Source: Paenibacillus harenae
GTDB lineage: Bacteria; Bacillota; Bacilli; Paenibacillales; Paenibacillaceae
Direction of reading: 5' to 3'
Length of the DNA: 64,000 nucleotides
NCBI RefSeq assembly: GCF_030812415.1
Contig: NZ_JAUSST010000002.1
Coordinates: 806,001 to 870,000 of the forward strand
Numbering within the stretch: position 1 is the first letter of the stretch; each line of letters starts with the position of its first letter. A program made the translations under genes and the position numbers. This document shows, piece by piece, positions 1 to 8,772 of the stretch. The notes beneath the pieces are model-generated. The model was not told the DNA's origin, searched no databases, and worked only from the letters and a program-made list of their open reading frames with translations.

Positions 1-95
1 TATTTCGGACGATGGAACGGAATGCCTGTCTCGTCTACCATATACCGCACCATGAGCTCTTCTATCGTTATTGTGAGCGTATATCTCCCGCACAT
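1..95 (-). CDS. SRAP-domain protein (YedK/HMCES family), partial, runs off left edge
   Basis: Reading the minus strand from the ATG at 95-93 gives MCGRYTLTITIEELM and then open frame to the window edge (31 codons, no stop). The start MCGRYTL is the hallmark of SOS-response-associated peptidase (SRAP) proteins: after Met removal, Cys2 forms a covalent thiazolidine link with abasic sites in single-stranded DNA. A GGAGG lies about 10 bases upstream of the ATG (reverse complement of about 105-110). A minus-strand TATAAT lies at 155-150. Only the N-terminus is visible, so the family call rests on this motif. Its closeness to a LexA-controlled polymerase operon fits a DNA-damage role, although I see no LexA box in front of this gene. 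Confidence 0.8.
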   Translation of the reverse strand, partial: MCGRYTLTITIEELMVRYMVDETGIPFHRPK

Positions 96-256
96 CGGCC
101 TCGTTCCTCCGTCTCCGCCGCGCTTCTTAAGCGACGATAATTTGGCTCTATTATACTATGAGTTTCCTCTAATTCATAACTTGAGCGCCGGGTTTCGTAT
201 GGCAGCGTTCGACTTGGAGGATACTGGTGATATAAGGACGAACGGGAGGGGCGTGT

Positions 257-1567
257 ATGGAAAAACAAGGAAATTCCCAAGGGCAGCGGCGCAGCGGCAA
301 ATCCTTGCTCAGCCGATTGCTTGCGCTTCCGCGGGCAGCTATCGCCTACGCCGTCGGGAAGTGGAAGGCCATGAGCGTATCCGAGCAGATGATTGCCGAA
401 GCTTCGCCGATCGTCCTGGCACCGGCGGCGGTTGCCCGGCTGACGGCCGCATGGAGAAGGCTGGAAGAGGCAGGCGGGGCGCTTCCTCTGCCGGCTGCTG
501 AACCGTGGACCGCCGAGGAACTGGCGAATATCGCCCAGATCCGCTCCGAGACGGAGATGCACAACCGCAATAACCTGACGCGGACCGAGGCGTATCGGAC
601 CGTGTATTTCCGCACGCCGGAGCTTCACTGGGCGCTGCTTGCGCATCTCGTCTCGCGCAATGGCGGCTGGAATATGACCGATCTGCAGGGCGAATGGCTG
701 CCTTATTTACTCCGGGACGAACAGCGGGAGGAGCTGTTCCGTTTCCTGGAGCGCGCGAATGCGCTTATTTTCCAAGACGCGTATCCGCAGCTGCTTCTCT
801 ACGAACGCAGCTTAAGGGAAGGCAGAAGCCTGTTCCATCTGCTGCCGGCTTTTGGCGTTTCGGTGTTCATGTCCCCTGTATGGCGGCTGTTCTGGAAGGA
901 AAGGGATCCCGTACCCTTGACGGTTGCGCTCATCGTCAACGAGCAGAATTACATTGAACAGCGCGTCATACAGAACGCTCATTTCAAGGAAAAGGTGCTG
1001 CATACGCTATTCTTCGGTATGCAGTCTCTGCTGCAGGTGAACGGCGTTATCTTTCCTTACGGCAGCGGCGACCCCGTTGCGGACTGCAGCACCGACGCAG
1101 GCACGCAGCTGGCGGGTATCATTATCGAACGGTTCGAGGATCTGGATGAGCGGATCGAGTTCGGCAAGCGGCTCTATGCCGTGCTGTTCGGCATCGCTCC
1201 CGTGCTTCATGGGGCGCGCTGCTTCGCCGCCGCGGTGGAGCACACAGGCTCGCGCGCAGACTTCGCGCCGCAGCTCTATGCCCGCATCCGTCAATTGCCG
1301 CCGCAGCGCGTCTACAAGGAGCGGCTGATCGGCGGCGCGCTGAAGCCGGGAGCGAAGCCGCTGTACAGCCCTGAGCTGGGGACGGCCTGGGGCGATCGCC
1401 CCGTCGACCCTGCCGAGAAGGGCGATTGGTTCAAGTCGGCTGATCAGGTACTGACCTACTTCCGCAAGCTGCCGCTTCCGCCGATGTTCGAGCTAACGAA
1501 CGAGTACGGACTTATGCTCAATAAAATCGAGCTTGCCGTGCTTGCGACGCAGCGGCAGAAGCAATGA
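257..1567 (+). CDS. DUF2515 family protein (YppC-like)
   Basis: A 436-residue protein with no obvious signal peptide. The blocks NLTRTEAY, PELHWALLAHLVSRNGGWNMTDL and the later NEQNYIEQRV match my memory of the DUF2515 family, of which B. subtilis YppC is a member; no biochemical function is known to me. The first 80 residues are basic and low in conserved motifs. The ATG at 257 has a GGGAGGGG six bases upstream. It is divergent from the SRAP gene and convergent with yolD. The reading frame is intact. The family call is by motif recall, not by alignment. Confidence 0.75.
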   Translation: MEKQGNSQGQRRSGKSLLSRLLALPRAAIAYAVGKWKAMSVSEQMIAEASPIVLAPAAVARLTAAWRRLEEAGGALPLPAAEPWTAEELANIAQIRSETEMHNRNNLTRTEAYRTVYFRTPELHWALLAHLVSRNGGWNMTDLQGEWLPYLLRDEQREELFRFLERANALIFQDAYPQLLLYERSLREGRSLFHLLPAFGVSVFMSPVWRLFWKERDPVPLTVALIVNEQNYIEQRVIQNAHFKEKVLHTLFFGMQSLLQVNGVIFPYGSGDPVADCSTDAGTQLAGIIIERFEDLDERIEFGKRLYAVLFGIAPVLHGARCFAAAVEHTGSRADFAPQLYARIRQLPPQRVYKERLIGGALKPGAKPLYSPELGTAWGDRPVDPAEKGDWFKSADQVLTYFRKLPLPPMFELTNEYGLMLNKIELAVLATQRQKQ

Positions 1568-1622
1568 CCGATAAACATGCCGCAGCACCAGCGTCACCGA
1601 GTTACCCGATGCGTCACCCGCC

Positions 1623-1949
1623 TCAGTCGCTGGTCGTGACGCCTTCGATATTCTTGACCTCGAACCATTCGCCGTCGATCATGAACCGGCCCCTCATCGA
1701 ATCGACCCGATCGACGATGCCTATAATCGTCAGCTCCTCCAGCGGATGAAACATCCGCAGCGTTATGGGAAGCCGCAGCTGCAGCGATTCGGCTACGGAG
1801 CGCGAGACGGCTTCCCATTCCTGCTCGTCGAGCACGGTGCGCGCGCGCCGTTTCAGCGCCTCGTTGTTGTCGATAATCGCCGCTTTGTGCTCGGGCAGCA
1901 TCATGCGGCTCGATTCCCATAATCCGTTCCCCTCAAGCTTCTTTCTCAT
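1623..1949 (-). CDS. YolD-like protein, partner gene of the Y-family polymerase
   Basis: A 108-residue protein. The C-terminal half (LTIIGIVDRVDSMRGRFMIDGEWFEV, about residues 70-100) is the small beta-rich YolD-like domain. YolD proteins are encoded next to UvrX/YqjW-type polymerases and are presumed accessory factors in error-prone synthesis; the exact role is not established. Its ATG overlaps the polymerase stop codon as ATGA (1949-1946), so the two genes are translationally coupled and share the LexA-controlled promoter at about 3.25 kb. Confidence 0.85.
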   Translation of the reverse strand: MRKKLEGNGLWESSRMMLPEHKAAIIDNNEALKRRARTVLDEQEWEAVSRSVAESLQLRLPITLRMFHPLEELTIIGIVDRVDSMRGRFMIDGEWFEVKNIEGVTTSD

Positions 1950-3211
1950 TTGTAATGGCCTCCAATTTTGGCGGAGCGATCCTGCGCTTGGCCGCTCGGC
2001 GTTATCGATACGGCGCGCATGATGCTCGCATCTCCGTATTTTTGCTTAATGGCGTCGGTCGTCCTCTCCAGCGCTATCGACTTCTCCCGGTGCAGATCGA
2101 ATAAAGAAAGCTGGTATCCGTCGTCCGAGGAAAACTGCGAGAGGCTGACGCCGACCTTGCGGACCGGAAGGCCGTCCCAATGCCTCTGCAGCAGCGTCAC
2201 GGCTGCCCGGTACACTTGATTCGTAATATTGGTCGGATCCTCCATCTTCATCTGCCTGTTGAATCCGCTCGGACGGTCGTAATCGGCGCCCATGCATCCG
2301 ACGGAAACGACATGTCCCATATAGCCCTTGCTGCGGCAGCGCTGGCATACAAGCTCGACGAGTTCCAGCAGCACGACCTTAATGTCCGCCAAGGTTCCGT
2401 AATCGCGGGGCAGCGTCATCATATGGCCGACGGTCGTAGGGGCGACCTGATGCGTGCCGGGCGTCACGGGACTGTCATCGATGCCGCTGGCAATACGCCA
2501 ATACAGCTCGGCGTTGATGTCCGAGTTTTTGCCGAATTTGCGCCGCATCATCGCTTTCAGTTTATCCAGGGGCGTTCGCGCGATATGTCCGATGGTCGTC
2601 AGACCCATCGCATTGAAGTGGGCGGTCATCCGGTTGCCGACCATGAACATCTTGCCTACGGGCAACGTCCATAACGTCTCTTCGAGCGAATCCTTGGTCA
2701 GCGTGTAGAGACCGGATTCGTTCTTTTTGGCGTAGTTGTCGCAGGCCGTCTTCGCCAAAATTTTGTTTTCGGCGATGCCGAAGCGGGTGTTTATGCCGGT
2801 CTCGGCCTGTATGCGAGCCTGTATGAGCTCGGCGAGCTTCTCCGGCGGACCATATAGGTGCAGCGATCCGGTCACATCGAGAAATTGCTCGTCAATCGAG
2901 TAAGGCTCGACCAAATCGGTGAAGCTTTCGTAAATTTGCGTAATTCTCATCGACGTATCAATGTAAAGCTTCATGCGGGGCTTTACGATGACGAGATCCG
3001 GGCATTTGGAGAGCGAGTCTCCAAGCCGCTCGGCGGTTGTGACCCCGAATTTCTTCGCGATCGGGCAGGCGGCGAGAATAATGCCGGAGCGCCGCTCGGG
3101 ATCGCCGGCGACGACGAGCGGGAGATCCTTGTATTCGGGATGCTCCGCCTTCTCGACGGAGGCGTAGAACGACTGGCAATCCGCCAGCATGACAACTCTT
3201 TGACGGGGCAT
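1946..3211 (-). CDS. Y-family DNA polymerase, UvrX/YqjW type (SOS-inducible translesion polymerase)
   Basis: A 421-residue UmuC/DinB-class polymerase that would copy damaged templates. Catalytic carboxylates are visible: D11 in LADCQSFYASVE and D107-E108 in YSIDEQFLDVTG. Palm, fingers and thumb occupy about residues 1-240 and the little-finger domain about 245-370. SIDEQFLDV is typical of the Bacillus UvrX/YqjW branch rather than of Pol IV (DinB). It is followed by yolD with a four-base overlap. A GGAGG (reverse complement of 3217-3221) precedes the ATG at 3211. Two LexA operators lie immediately upstream, so induction by the SOS response is expected. Confidence 0.9.
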   Translation of the reverse strand: MPRQRVVMLADCQSFYASVEKAEHPEYKDLPLVVAGDPERRSGIILAACPIAKKFGVTTAERLGDSLSKCPDLVIVKPRMKLYIDTSMRITQIYESFTDLVEPYSIDEQFLDVTGSLHLYGPPEKLAELIQARIQAETGINTRFGIAENKILAKTACDNYAKKNESGLYTLTKDSLEETLWTLPVGKMFMVGNRMTAHFNAMGLTTIGHIARTPLDKLKAMMRRKFGKNSDINAELYWRIASGIDDSPVTPGTHQVAPTTVGHMMTLPRDYGTLADIKVVLLELVELVCQRCRSKGYMGHVVSVGCMGADYDRPSGFNRQMKMEDPTNITNQVYRAAVTLLQRHWDGLPVRKVGVSLSQFSSDDGYQLSLFDLHREKSIALERTTDAIKQKYGDASIMRAVSITPSGQAQDRSAKIGGHYK

Positions 3212-3228
3212 CGTGTTCCTCCTATACA

Positions 3229-3240
3229 GAACGTTTGTTC
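3229..3240. promoter_or_regulatory. LexA (DinR) operator 1 of the polymerase-yolD operon
   Basis: GAACGTTTGTTC is a perfect match to the Gram-positive SOS box GAAC-N4-GTTC. It lies 18 bases upstream of the polymerase ATG and downstream of the presumed minus-strand -10 (TATAAT, reverse complement of 3246-3251), so it would overlap the transcription start region. Confidence 0.9.
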
Positions 3241-3255
3241 TTACTATTATATACG

Positions 3256-3267
3256 GAACATGCGTTC
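3256..3267. promoter_or_regulatory. LexA (DinR) operator 2 of the polymerase-yolD operon
   Basis: GAACATGCGTTC is a second perfect GAAC-N4-GTTC box, 27 bases centre to centre from the first. The two boxes bracket the TATAAT at 3251-3246 (minus strand); this one lies between -10 and -35. A repressor on both sites would enclose the core promoter. Confidence 0.9.
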
Positions 3268-3365
3268 TTATTCCATAGGCTTTGTTATGGTTATTATTGA
3301 CAATGGACGCGGGTAAGGGATGTCCTTACATATATTCAACCAGTTTGCGCCAAAATAGAGGCAAC

Positions 3366-4943
3366 ATGGAAATGGAAAGGTGCCGGAATGCCGCTATGAA
3401 AAAAAACGCCCAGAAGACGCTAACGCCGCTTAGCTCGTCGCTTAAGGCTAACACGGACGCGATCCGGAGCCGTTTCGGGGGCAGCTTCGATCTCGTCGTC
3501 CGCCTGTTCCGGAGCGATGCGGCCCCGAGCCGGGAGCTGGCGATCATCTATATCGATGGCATCGTCGATGCGGAAACCGTCAACGTTAGCGTCATGGAGC
3601 CGCTAATGTCGATGACATTGCCGCCGCATGCGCATACGAAGGGGACTAAGCTGCTGGACGCGCTGCGCAGCTGCATCGTCTCGGTCGGCTCCGTAGGGGA
3701 ATCGGCTACGCTAGAGGAAGCGCTGCAGGCGGTGTCGGACGGTTCATGCCTAGTGCTGGCGGAGGGCTGCACGTCGGTGCTGACGGCCAGCGTTAACGGC
3801 GGCGAGCAGCGCTCCGTCACCATTCCGCAGACGCAGACGGTCATACGAGGCCCGCAGTACAGCTTTGTCGAAAATATCCGAACCAATATAAGTCTTGTCC
3901 GGCGCATTATTCGCTCCAGCGATCTGCATGTGCAGATGCACAAGATCGGCAGCCAGACGCATACCGACGTTGCGGTCCTTTATTTGAACGGAATCGTCGA
4001 CGAAGGCGTGCTGAAGGAAGTATACCGCAGGCTGGCCGACATCGATATTGACGGCGTGCTGGAGAGCGGTTATATCGAGGAATTCATCCAGGACGAGACG
4101 TTCACGCTGTTCCCGACCGTCCTCAACACGGAACGTCCCGATACCGTTGCCTCCATCCTGCTGGAGGGGCGTGTGGCGATCATGGTGGACGGAACGCCGA
4201 TCGTGCTGATGGCGCCGATTACGTTCTTCAGCTTCTTCCAATCGCCGGAAGATTATTATCAGCGGTTCGATATTGCAACGTTCATACGAGTTATCCGATA
4301 TGCGGCGTTCATCGTGTCGATCCTGCTGCCCGGTTTATACATCGCGGTTACAACCTACCATCAGGAGATGCTGCCGACGACGCTGCTGATCAGCCTTGCG
4401 GCGCAGCGGGAGGGCGTTCCGTTTCCGGGACTCGTGGAGGCGCTGCTCATGGAGGTGACGTTCGAGGTGCTGCGGGAAGCGGGGCTCCGAATGCCGCGGG
4501 CGATCGGACCCGCCATATCGATCGTGGGAGCCCTCGTGCTCGGGCAATCCGCGGTGCAGGCGGGCATCGTGTCGGCGGGCATGGTCATCGTCGTTTCCTT
4601 CACGGCGATCTCGAACTTCGTTATGCCGGAGTTCAATATGGGTGCGGCATCTCGCATTATCCGGTTTATCTTCATGCTGATGGCGGGCATGTTCGGCTTC
4701 TTCGGCCTCTTCATCTCGGTGCTGCTCATGCTCGTTCATCTCGTGTCGCTGCGCTCGTTCGGCGTGCCTTATATGTCGCCGATGGCTCCGGGGTCGGCGA
4801 GTCAGTCCATATTCAGGGACGTATTCATCCGCCTGCCGTGGTGGGCGATGATATTCCGCCCGTTCGAGCTTAAGCTGCGCAATCCGCGGCGGCTGCCTAA
4901 TCGCAGGAAGCCTGCGGCTCAGCGGCATTCAGACAATCCATAA
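3366..4943 (+). CDS. Spore germination protein, GerA/SpoVAF family (A subunit of a germinant receptor)
   Basis: About 525 residues. The A subunit of a Ger-type nutrient receptor sits in the inner spore membrane and helps sense germinants. The N-terminal about 290 residues are soluble and contain two similar halves (IIYIDGIVDAETV and VLYLNGIVDEGVL). Four to six hydrophobic helices follow from about residue 300 to 495 (for example YAAFIVSILLPGLYIAVTTY and IMRFIFMLMAGMFGFFGLF-like stretches), then the conserved PYMSPMAP loop and a basic tail. The frame is open back to an ATG at 3282, but the ATG at 3366 has TAGAGG at a good distance; 3396 is another option. It heads an A-C-B operon. Confidence 0.92.
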   Translation: MEMERCRNAAMKKNAQKTLTPLSSSLKANTDAIRSRFGGSFDLVVRLFRSDAAPSRELAIIYIDGIVDAETVNVSVMEPLMSMTLPPHAHTKGTKLLDALRSCIVSVGSVGESATLEEALQAVSDGSCLVLAEGCTSVLTASVNGGEQRSVTIPQTQTVIRGPQYSFVENIRTNISLVRRIIRSSDLHVQMHKIGSQTHTDVAVLYLNGIVDEGVLKEVYRRLADIDIDGVLESGYIEEFIQDETFTLFPTVLNTERPDTVASILLEGRVAIMVDGTPIVLMAPITFFSFFQSPEDYYQRFDIATFIRVIRYAAFIVSILLPGLYIAVTTYHQEMLPTTLLISLAAQREGVPFPGLVEALLMEVTFEVLREAGLRMPRAIGPAISIVGALVLGQSAVQAGIVSAGMVIVVSFTAISNFVMPEFNMGAASRIIRFIFMLMAGMFGFFGLFISVLLMLVHLVSLRSFGVPYMSPMAPGSASQSIFRDVFIRLPWWAMIFRPFELKLRNPRRLPNRRKPAAQRHSDNP

Positions 4944-4961
4944 CGGAAGGAGGCGGCATGC

Positions 4962-6179
4962 GTGAAAGGATGGAGGCTGCTGCCCGGACTACTCGCGCTG
5001 CTCGCCTGCTTGCCGCTGGCGGGGTGCTGGAACAGGGTCGAGCTAAGCGATATCGCAATCGTATCGGCAACGGGCGTCGATTGGAAGGATGGGCAATGGC
5101 AGTTGTCCTACCAGGTCGTCATTCCGCAAGCGATCTCGGGCCAGAGCCCCTCGGCCGACTCGGGCGCCGCGGTTAACGTATTCTCGACCAAAGGCGAGAA
5201 CTTCCGGGGCGCCATTAGCAAAGCGAGCTTGGAGACGCCGAGGCGGCTCTTCTTCGCCCATAACCAGATCGTCATTATCGGACAGGAGGCTGCGCGCAAA
5301 GGGATATCCACGCTTGCGGAGGCATACCTTCGCACCCCCGATTCACGGGAAACGGTCAGCGTATTTCTGACGAAAGGCAGCGCGCGCCGCGTGCTGGAGC
5401 AGCTTATTCCGCTGGAGAAAATACCTGGGGCCGCGATCCAGCAAATGGTATTCAACGAGGAGCTGAACGGCTCGACCTTTCAGGAGATGACGATGCATAA
5501 GGTACTGGAAAATTTGCTTGGAAGCGCGCAGGCAGTCGGCATACCCAGCCTCGCGATCACCGGAACGGGAGAGAGTCTCGACCAAGCGGACAAGCTGGCA
5601 AGGACGAATACGCCCTCCAAGGTGAGGCTGCTCGATCTGGGCATCGTCTCCGGCGACAAGCTTGTAGGCTGGATCACGAAGGAAGAGAGCTCGGGCGTGA
5701 TGTGGATTACGGATCAGATCAAGAAGTCGACCGTATCCTTCGCCTGTCCGGATGACGGCGAGAACAAGGTCTCCTCGATCCGCATTACGAAGGCGTCCAC
5801 GAAGCTGCGTCCGCAGCGCTCCGGCGACAAGTGGACGATGCATGTAGAGACGAGGGCGGAAGGAACGCTGCTGGAGTATAACTGCGGCGGCGATATGATG
5901 CAGCCCAAACAGGTGGACGCGACGGGGCAAGCGATTGCCCAGTCGATCAAAGGAACGATGGAGAGCGGATGGAAAGCGGTCGCGAAGTATAAGTCGGATG
6001 TGCTGGGCTTCGGCGATCTCATTCATCGGAAGCACCCCGGAACGTGGAAGCAGATCAAGGGGGAGTGGCCGGACCTTTTTGCCCGAATGGACGTGAAAAT
6101 TCAAGTGAAGGTGAGAGTAAATTCGACGGGCATGAGCGGCAACAGCTTCAAGAAGGTACAGGAGAAGGCGCGCTCATAG
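4962..6179 (+). CDS. Spore germination lipoprotein, Ger(x)C family (C subunit)
   Basis: A 405-residue lipoprotein. The N-terminus has a basic start, a hydrophobic stretch and the lipobox LAGC (Cys at about residue 22) followed by WNRVELSD, the typical start of mature GerC proteins. C subunits are lipid-anchored on the inner spore membrane and are needed for function of the cognate A/B receptor. It starts with GTG at 4962, preceded by GGAAGGAGG, 18 bases after the A gene and 16 bases before the B gene, so the three are one operon. Length is normal and the frame intact. Confidence 0.93.
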   Translation: MKGWRLLPGLLALLACLPLAGCWNRVELSDIAIVSATGVDWKDGQWQLSYQVVIPQAISGQSPSADSGAAVNVFSTKGENFRGAISKASLETPRRLFFAHNQIVIIGQEAARKGISTLAEAYLRTPDSRETVSVFLTKGSARRVLEQLIPLEKIPGAAIQQMVFNEELNGSTFQEMTMHKVLENLLGSAQAVGIPSLAITGTGESLDQADKLARTNTPSKVRLLDLGIVSGDKLVGWITKEESSGVMWITDQIKKSTVSFACPDDGENKVSSIRITKASTKLRPQRSGDKWTMHVETRAEGTLLEYNCGGDMMQPKQVDATGQAIAQSIKGTMESGWKAVAKYKSDVLGFGDLIHRKHPGTWKQIKGEWPDLFARMDVKIQVKVRVNSTGMSGNSFKKVQEKARS

Positions 6180-6195
6180 TCGGAAAGGAGAGGCC

Positions 6196-7284
6196 ATGCA
6201 ACGGATCGGAAAGTCGCAGTTGTCTATTATGATTATTGTTTTCTTAATCGGCAGCACGCCGCTGTTCGAGCTTGGCCTCAAAGCCCGGCAGGACGCTTGG
6301 ATCGCGATGGCGATGGCCGCCGTCGTTGGACTGCTGCTTACCGTTATTTATGTAAAACTGCAGAAGCGCGCTCCGGAGGCGGGACTCGCCGAGCTGTGCA
6401 GGATGCATTTTGGCAAATGGCTTGGCGGAACGGTCGCTCTTGTCTACACGGTATGGTTCTCCTATGAATCGATGCGCAACGTGCGCGACGTAGGAGAACT
6501 GACGAGGATGGCGCTGTTGACCGTGACGCCGAAGTGGATCATCATGCTGCTCATTCTGTTTGTAGCCGCCTATACGGTCAGCAAAGGGCTTGAGGTGTTC
6601 GCGCGAATCGTGCAGCTGCTGTTCCCGATAGTCCTCATCAGCTATTTGTTCATTATTTTGCTTCTGTTTATCGCGAAGCTGCCGGAGATCGATCGTCTGC
6701 TGCCTATCATGGAGAACGGGATGGGGCCGATAACGAAGGCGGCGTTTCCGGATCTGGTTTCGTTTCCTTTTGGCCAAACGGTTGTCTTTCTCGTTTATTG
6801 GAAGCATCTGAAGGAGAAGCGGGAGCTGGGAAAGACGACGTTCAAGTCGCAAGCGGGGGTATCGGCCTTCCTGATTTTTATGAATATGCTCGTGATGAGC
6901 GTCTTAGGGCCTGCTCTATCCGAGGTTACGTCGCTGCCATTGCTCCAGGCGGTTCAATTGATTCGGCTGGCAAATTTTCTGGAGCGGTTGGACGTCATCG
7001 TTACGCTGCTTCTGTTCATTGGTCTCTACGTGAAAATGACGGCGTTATACTTGGCGGCTGTGCTTACTCTTAAGGAAGTGACGGGTGCCGCTTACCGCCA
7101 TTTCGTATGGCCGGTCGGATTGGTTGTCTATGCAGCTTCGTTTCTCGAGCCTAACAATACGTATCATTTATGGTTGGGGCTTGATGTAACGCTCAAAATC
7201 GTACCGTTGTTCCAAATCGTGTTTCCTCTGCTCATGCTGGTCGCAGGCGTTCGCAAACGGTATAAGCGCGCGGCGTCTCCCTAG
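6196..7284 (+). CDS. Spore germination permease, GerB family (B subunit)
   Basis: A 362-residue membrane protein with about ten hydrophobic segments along its whole length, related to the APC amino-acid permease superfamily. GerB subunits are thought to bind the germinant and couple binding to ion release. The start RIGKSQLSIMIIVFLIGS and the central DRLLPIMENGMGPI region (about residues 165-180) are typical of GerB proteins. GGAAAGGAG lies seven bases before the ATG. Last gene of the A-C-B operon; the germinant recognised cannot be told from sequence. Confidence 0.92.
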   Translation: MQRIGKSQLSIMIIVFLIGSTPLFELGLKARQDAWIAMAMAAVVGLLLTVIYVKLQKRAPEAGLAELCRMHFGKWLGGTVALVYTVWFSYESMRNVRDVGELTRMALLTVTPKWIIMLLILFVAAYTVSKGLEVFARIVQLLFPIVLISYLFIILLLFIAKLPEIDRLLPIMENGMGPITKAAFPDLVSFPFGQTVVFLVYWKHLKEKRELGKTTFKSQAGVSAFLIFMNMLVMSVLGPALSEVTSLPLLQAVQLIRLANFLERLDVIVTLLLFIGLYVKMTALYLAAVLTLKEVTGAAYRHFVWPVGLVVYAASFLEPNNTYHLWLGLDVTLKIVPLFQIVFPLLMLVAGVRKRYKRAASP

Positions 7285-7328
7285 AGCTGGCTTTTCGAAA
7301 AAAAGATAGCTATTTGGTCGGGATTTGC

Positions 7329-7334
7329 TATAAT
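7329..7334 (+). promoter_or_regulatory. Extended -10 promoter of the TPP-riboswitch operon
   Basis: TATAAT at 7329-7334 preceded by TGC (TGn extended -10), about 30 bases before the conserved start of the riboswitch. No good -35 is seen, which is common with an extended -10. Confidence 0.6.
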
Positions 7335-7362
7335 AGTCGTATTGACGAAATCGAATATGTTC

Positions 7363-7455
7363 CGGGGAGCTGGTTAGGCCGGCTGAGAGGGGATTTATGT
7401 ACAAGCAATCCCGACCCTATAAACCTGATCTGGATAATGCCAGCGTAGGGAAGAT
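7363..7455 (+). ncRNA. TPP (thiamin pyrophosphate) riboswitch
   Basis: Contains the conserved thi-box pieces in order: CGGGGAGC, GGCTGAGAGG, GACCC near 7413, ACCTGATCTGGATAATGCCAGCG and the closing TAGGGAAG. These form the pyrimidine- and pyrophosphate-sensing arms of a TPP aptamer. It precedes an intrinsic terminator and a thiamin-precursor transport operon, so binding of TPP should stop transcription. Confidence 0.97.
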
Positions 7456-7547
7456 AATCTTTTGCGCGCTTCATGCAAGCCACGACCGTTAGTCAGTGCT
7501 TCTAACGTCATGACTGGGCAGCGTGCATAGGTGCAGCCGAATTTCAG

Positions 7548-7578
7548 GCGTCCTTCCATGCGGGAGGACGCTTTTTTT
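7548..7578 (+). terminator. Intrinsic terminator acting as expression platform of the TPP riboswitch
   Basis: A ten-pair stem (GCGTCCTTCC with GGGAGGACGC, one U-G pair) with an ATGC loop, followed by seven T. It sits about 90 bases after the aptamer and about 100 bases before thiY, the expected place for TPP-dependent attenuation. Confidence 0.9.
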
Positions 7579-7681
7579 GCATGCAATGAGGTGGCAATTG
7601 CGCGGGGGCATCAGGACACAGACGAGATATCGTTTCGTTTTTCGTTTCGACAAAATAGAGATACGGGGAGAGGGAAACAGC

Positions 7682-8731
7682 ATGATGAAGAAACAAGCGG
7701 GACGATTGACTTGGAGGCTAACGGCTCTATTAATGGCGCTCGTTATCGTACTTGCGGGCTGCGGAGCGAACAACAACAAGCCGGAGGGCGGCAACGCGGG
7801 AGAGAACGAGGCAAACGGTGCGGATAAGCCGCTGACGAAGGTGCAGGTCGTGCTTGACTGGACGCCGAACACGAATCATACGGGGCTCTACGTGGCAAGG
7901 GATAAAGGATTCTTCAAGGAGCAAGGGCTCGACGTTGAAATCATTCAACCGGGCGAGAGCGGCGCCGACCAAATGGTCGCATCCGGCAACGTGCAGTTCG
8001 GCGTGAGCTATCAGGAGTCGATCACGATGGCTCGCATCGCCGGCGTGCCGCTCGTGTCGCTGGCGGCAGTCATCCAGCATAACACGTCGGGCTTCGCTTC
8101 GCCGGTCGACAAGGGAATCGACTCGCCGAAGAAATTCGAAGGCAAAACGTACGGCGGCTGGGGCGCTCCGCTCGAAGAGGCGGTCATCGACTCGCTCATG
8201 CAAGAGGAGCAAGCGGACGTGAAGAAGGTGAATATCATGAGCATCGGCGACGGCGATTTCTTCTCGGCCGTTAAGCGCGATATCGACTTTGCCTGGATTT
8301 ATTACGCATGGACGGGCGTGGAGGCCGAGCTGCGCGGCGAGAAAATCAATATGGTTTATTTGACCGATTACAGCGACAAGCTGGACTACTATACGCCGGT
8401 GCTTGCGACAAGCGAGAAGCTGATCGCCGAAGACCCTGAGCTCGTTAAGGCGTTCGTTGCGGGCGCGGCGGCAGGCTACCAATATGCGATCGACAATCCG
8501 GAGGATGCAGCCGAAATGCTGATCAAGGCAGAGCCGGACCTCAATGCCGAGCTCGTTCGCGCAAGCCAGAAGTGGCTTAGTCCGAAATACCAGGACGATG
8601 CAGCCCAATGGGGCGAGCAAAAGTTGAGCGTATGGGAAAATTACGCGGACTGGATGTTCGACCACAAGCTGCTGGAAAAGGAGCTTGAGGCGGACAAAGC
8701 GTTCACGAACGACTTCTTGCCGAAGAAATAA
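7682..8731 (+). CDS. thiY: ABC transporter substrate-binding lipoprotein for a thiamin pyrimidine precursor (ThiY-like)
   Basis: A 349-residue lipoprotein: basic N-terminus, hydrophobic stretch and lipobox VLAGC (Cys near residue 27). The mature part belongs to the NMT1/THI5-like binding proteins; DWTPNTNHTGLYVA and GVSYQES are the clearest family blocks. ThiY of Bacillus binds formylaminopyrimidine (FAMP), a thiamin breakdown product. The frame is open further upstream to 7523, inside the riboswitch terminator, but the ATG at 7682 gives a proper signal peptide and is preceded by GGGGAGAGGG. First gene of a TPP-regulated transport operon. Confidence 0.9.
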   Translation: MMKKQAGRLTWRLTALLMALVIVLAGCGANNNKPEGGNAGENEANGADKPLTKVQVVLDWTPNTNHTGLYVARDKGFFKEQGLDVEIIQPGESGADQMVASGNVQFGVSYQESITMARIAGVPLVSLAAVIQHNTSGFASPVDKGIDSPKKFEGKTYGGWGAPLEEAVIDSLMQEEQADVKKVNIMSIGDGDFFSAVKRDIDFAWIYYAWTGVEAELRGEKINMVYLTDYSDKLDYYTPVLATSEKLIAEDPELVKAFVAGAAAGYQYAIDNPEDAAEMLIKAEPDLNAELVRASQKWLSPKYQDDAAQWGEQKLSVWENYADWMFDHKLLEKELEADKAFTNDFLPKK

Positions 8732-8772
8732 TCGATCTTGTTTCTTAGTACAGACGAAAGCAGGGGAATCGA

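Noticed and set aside
3282..3365. ATG at 3282 as the start of the germination A subunit
   Set aside because: It is next to the LexA operators, lacks a binding site and adds residues with no family similarity.
7523..7681. An upstream extension of thiY starting at 7523
   Set aside because: It would begin inside the riboswitch terminator and put 53 residues in front of a clear lipoprotein signal peptide.
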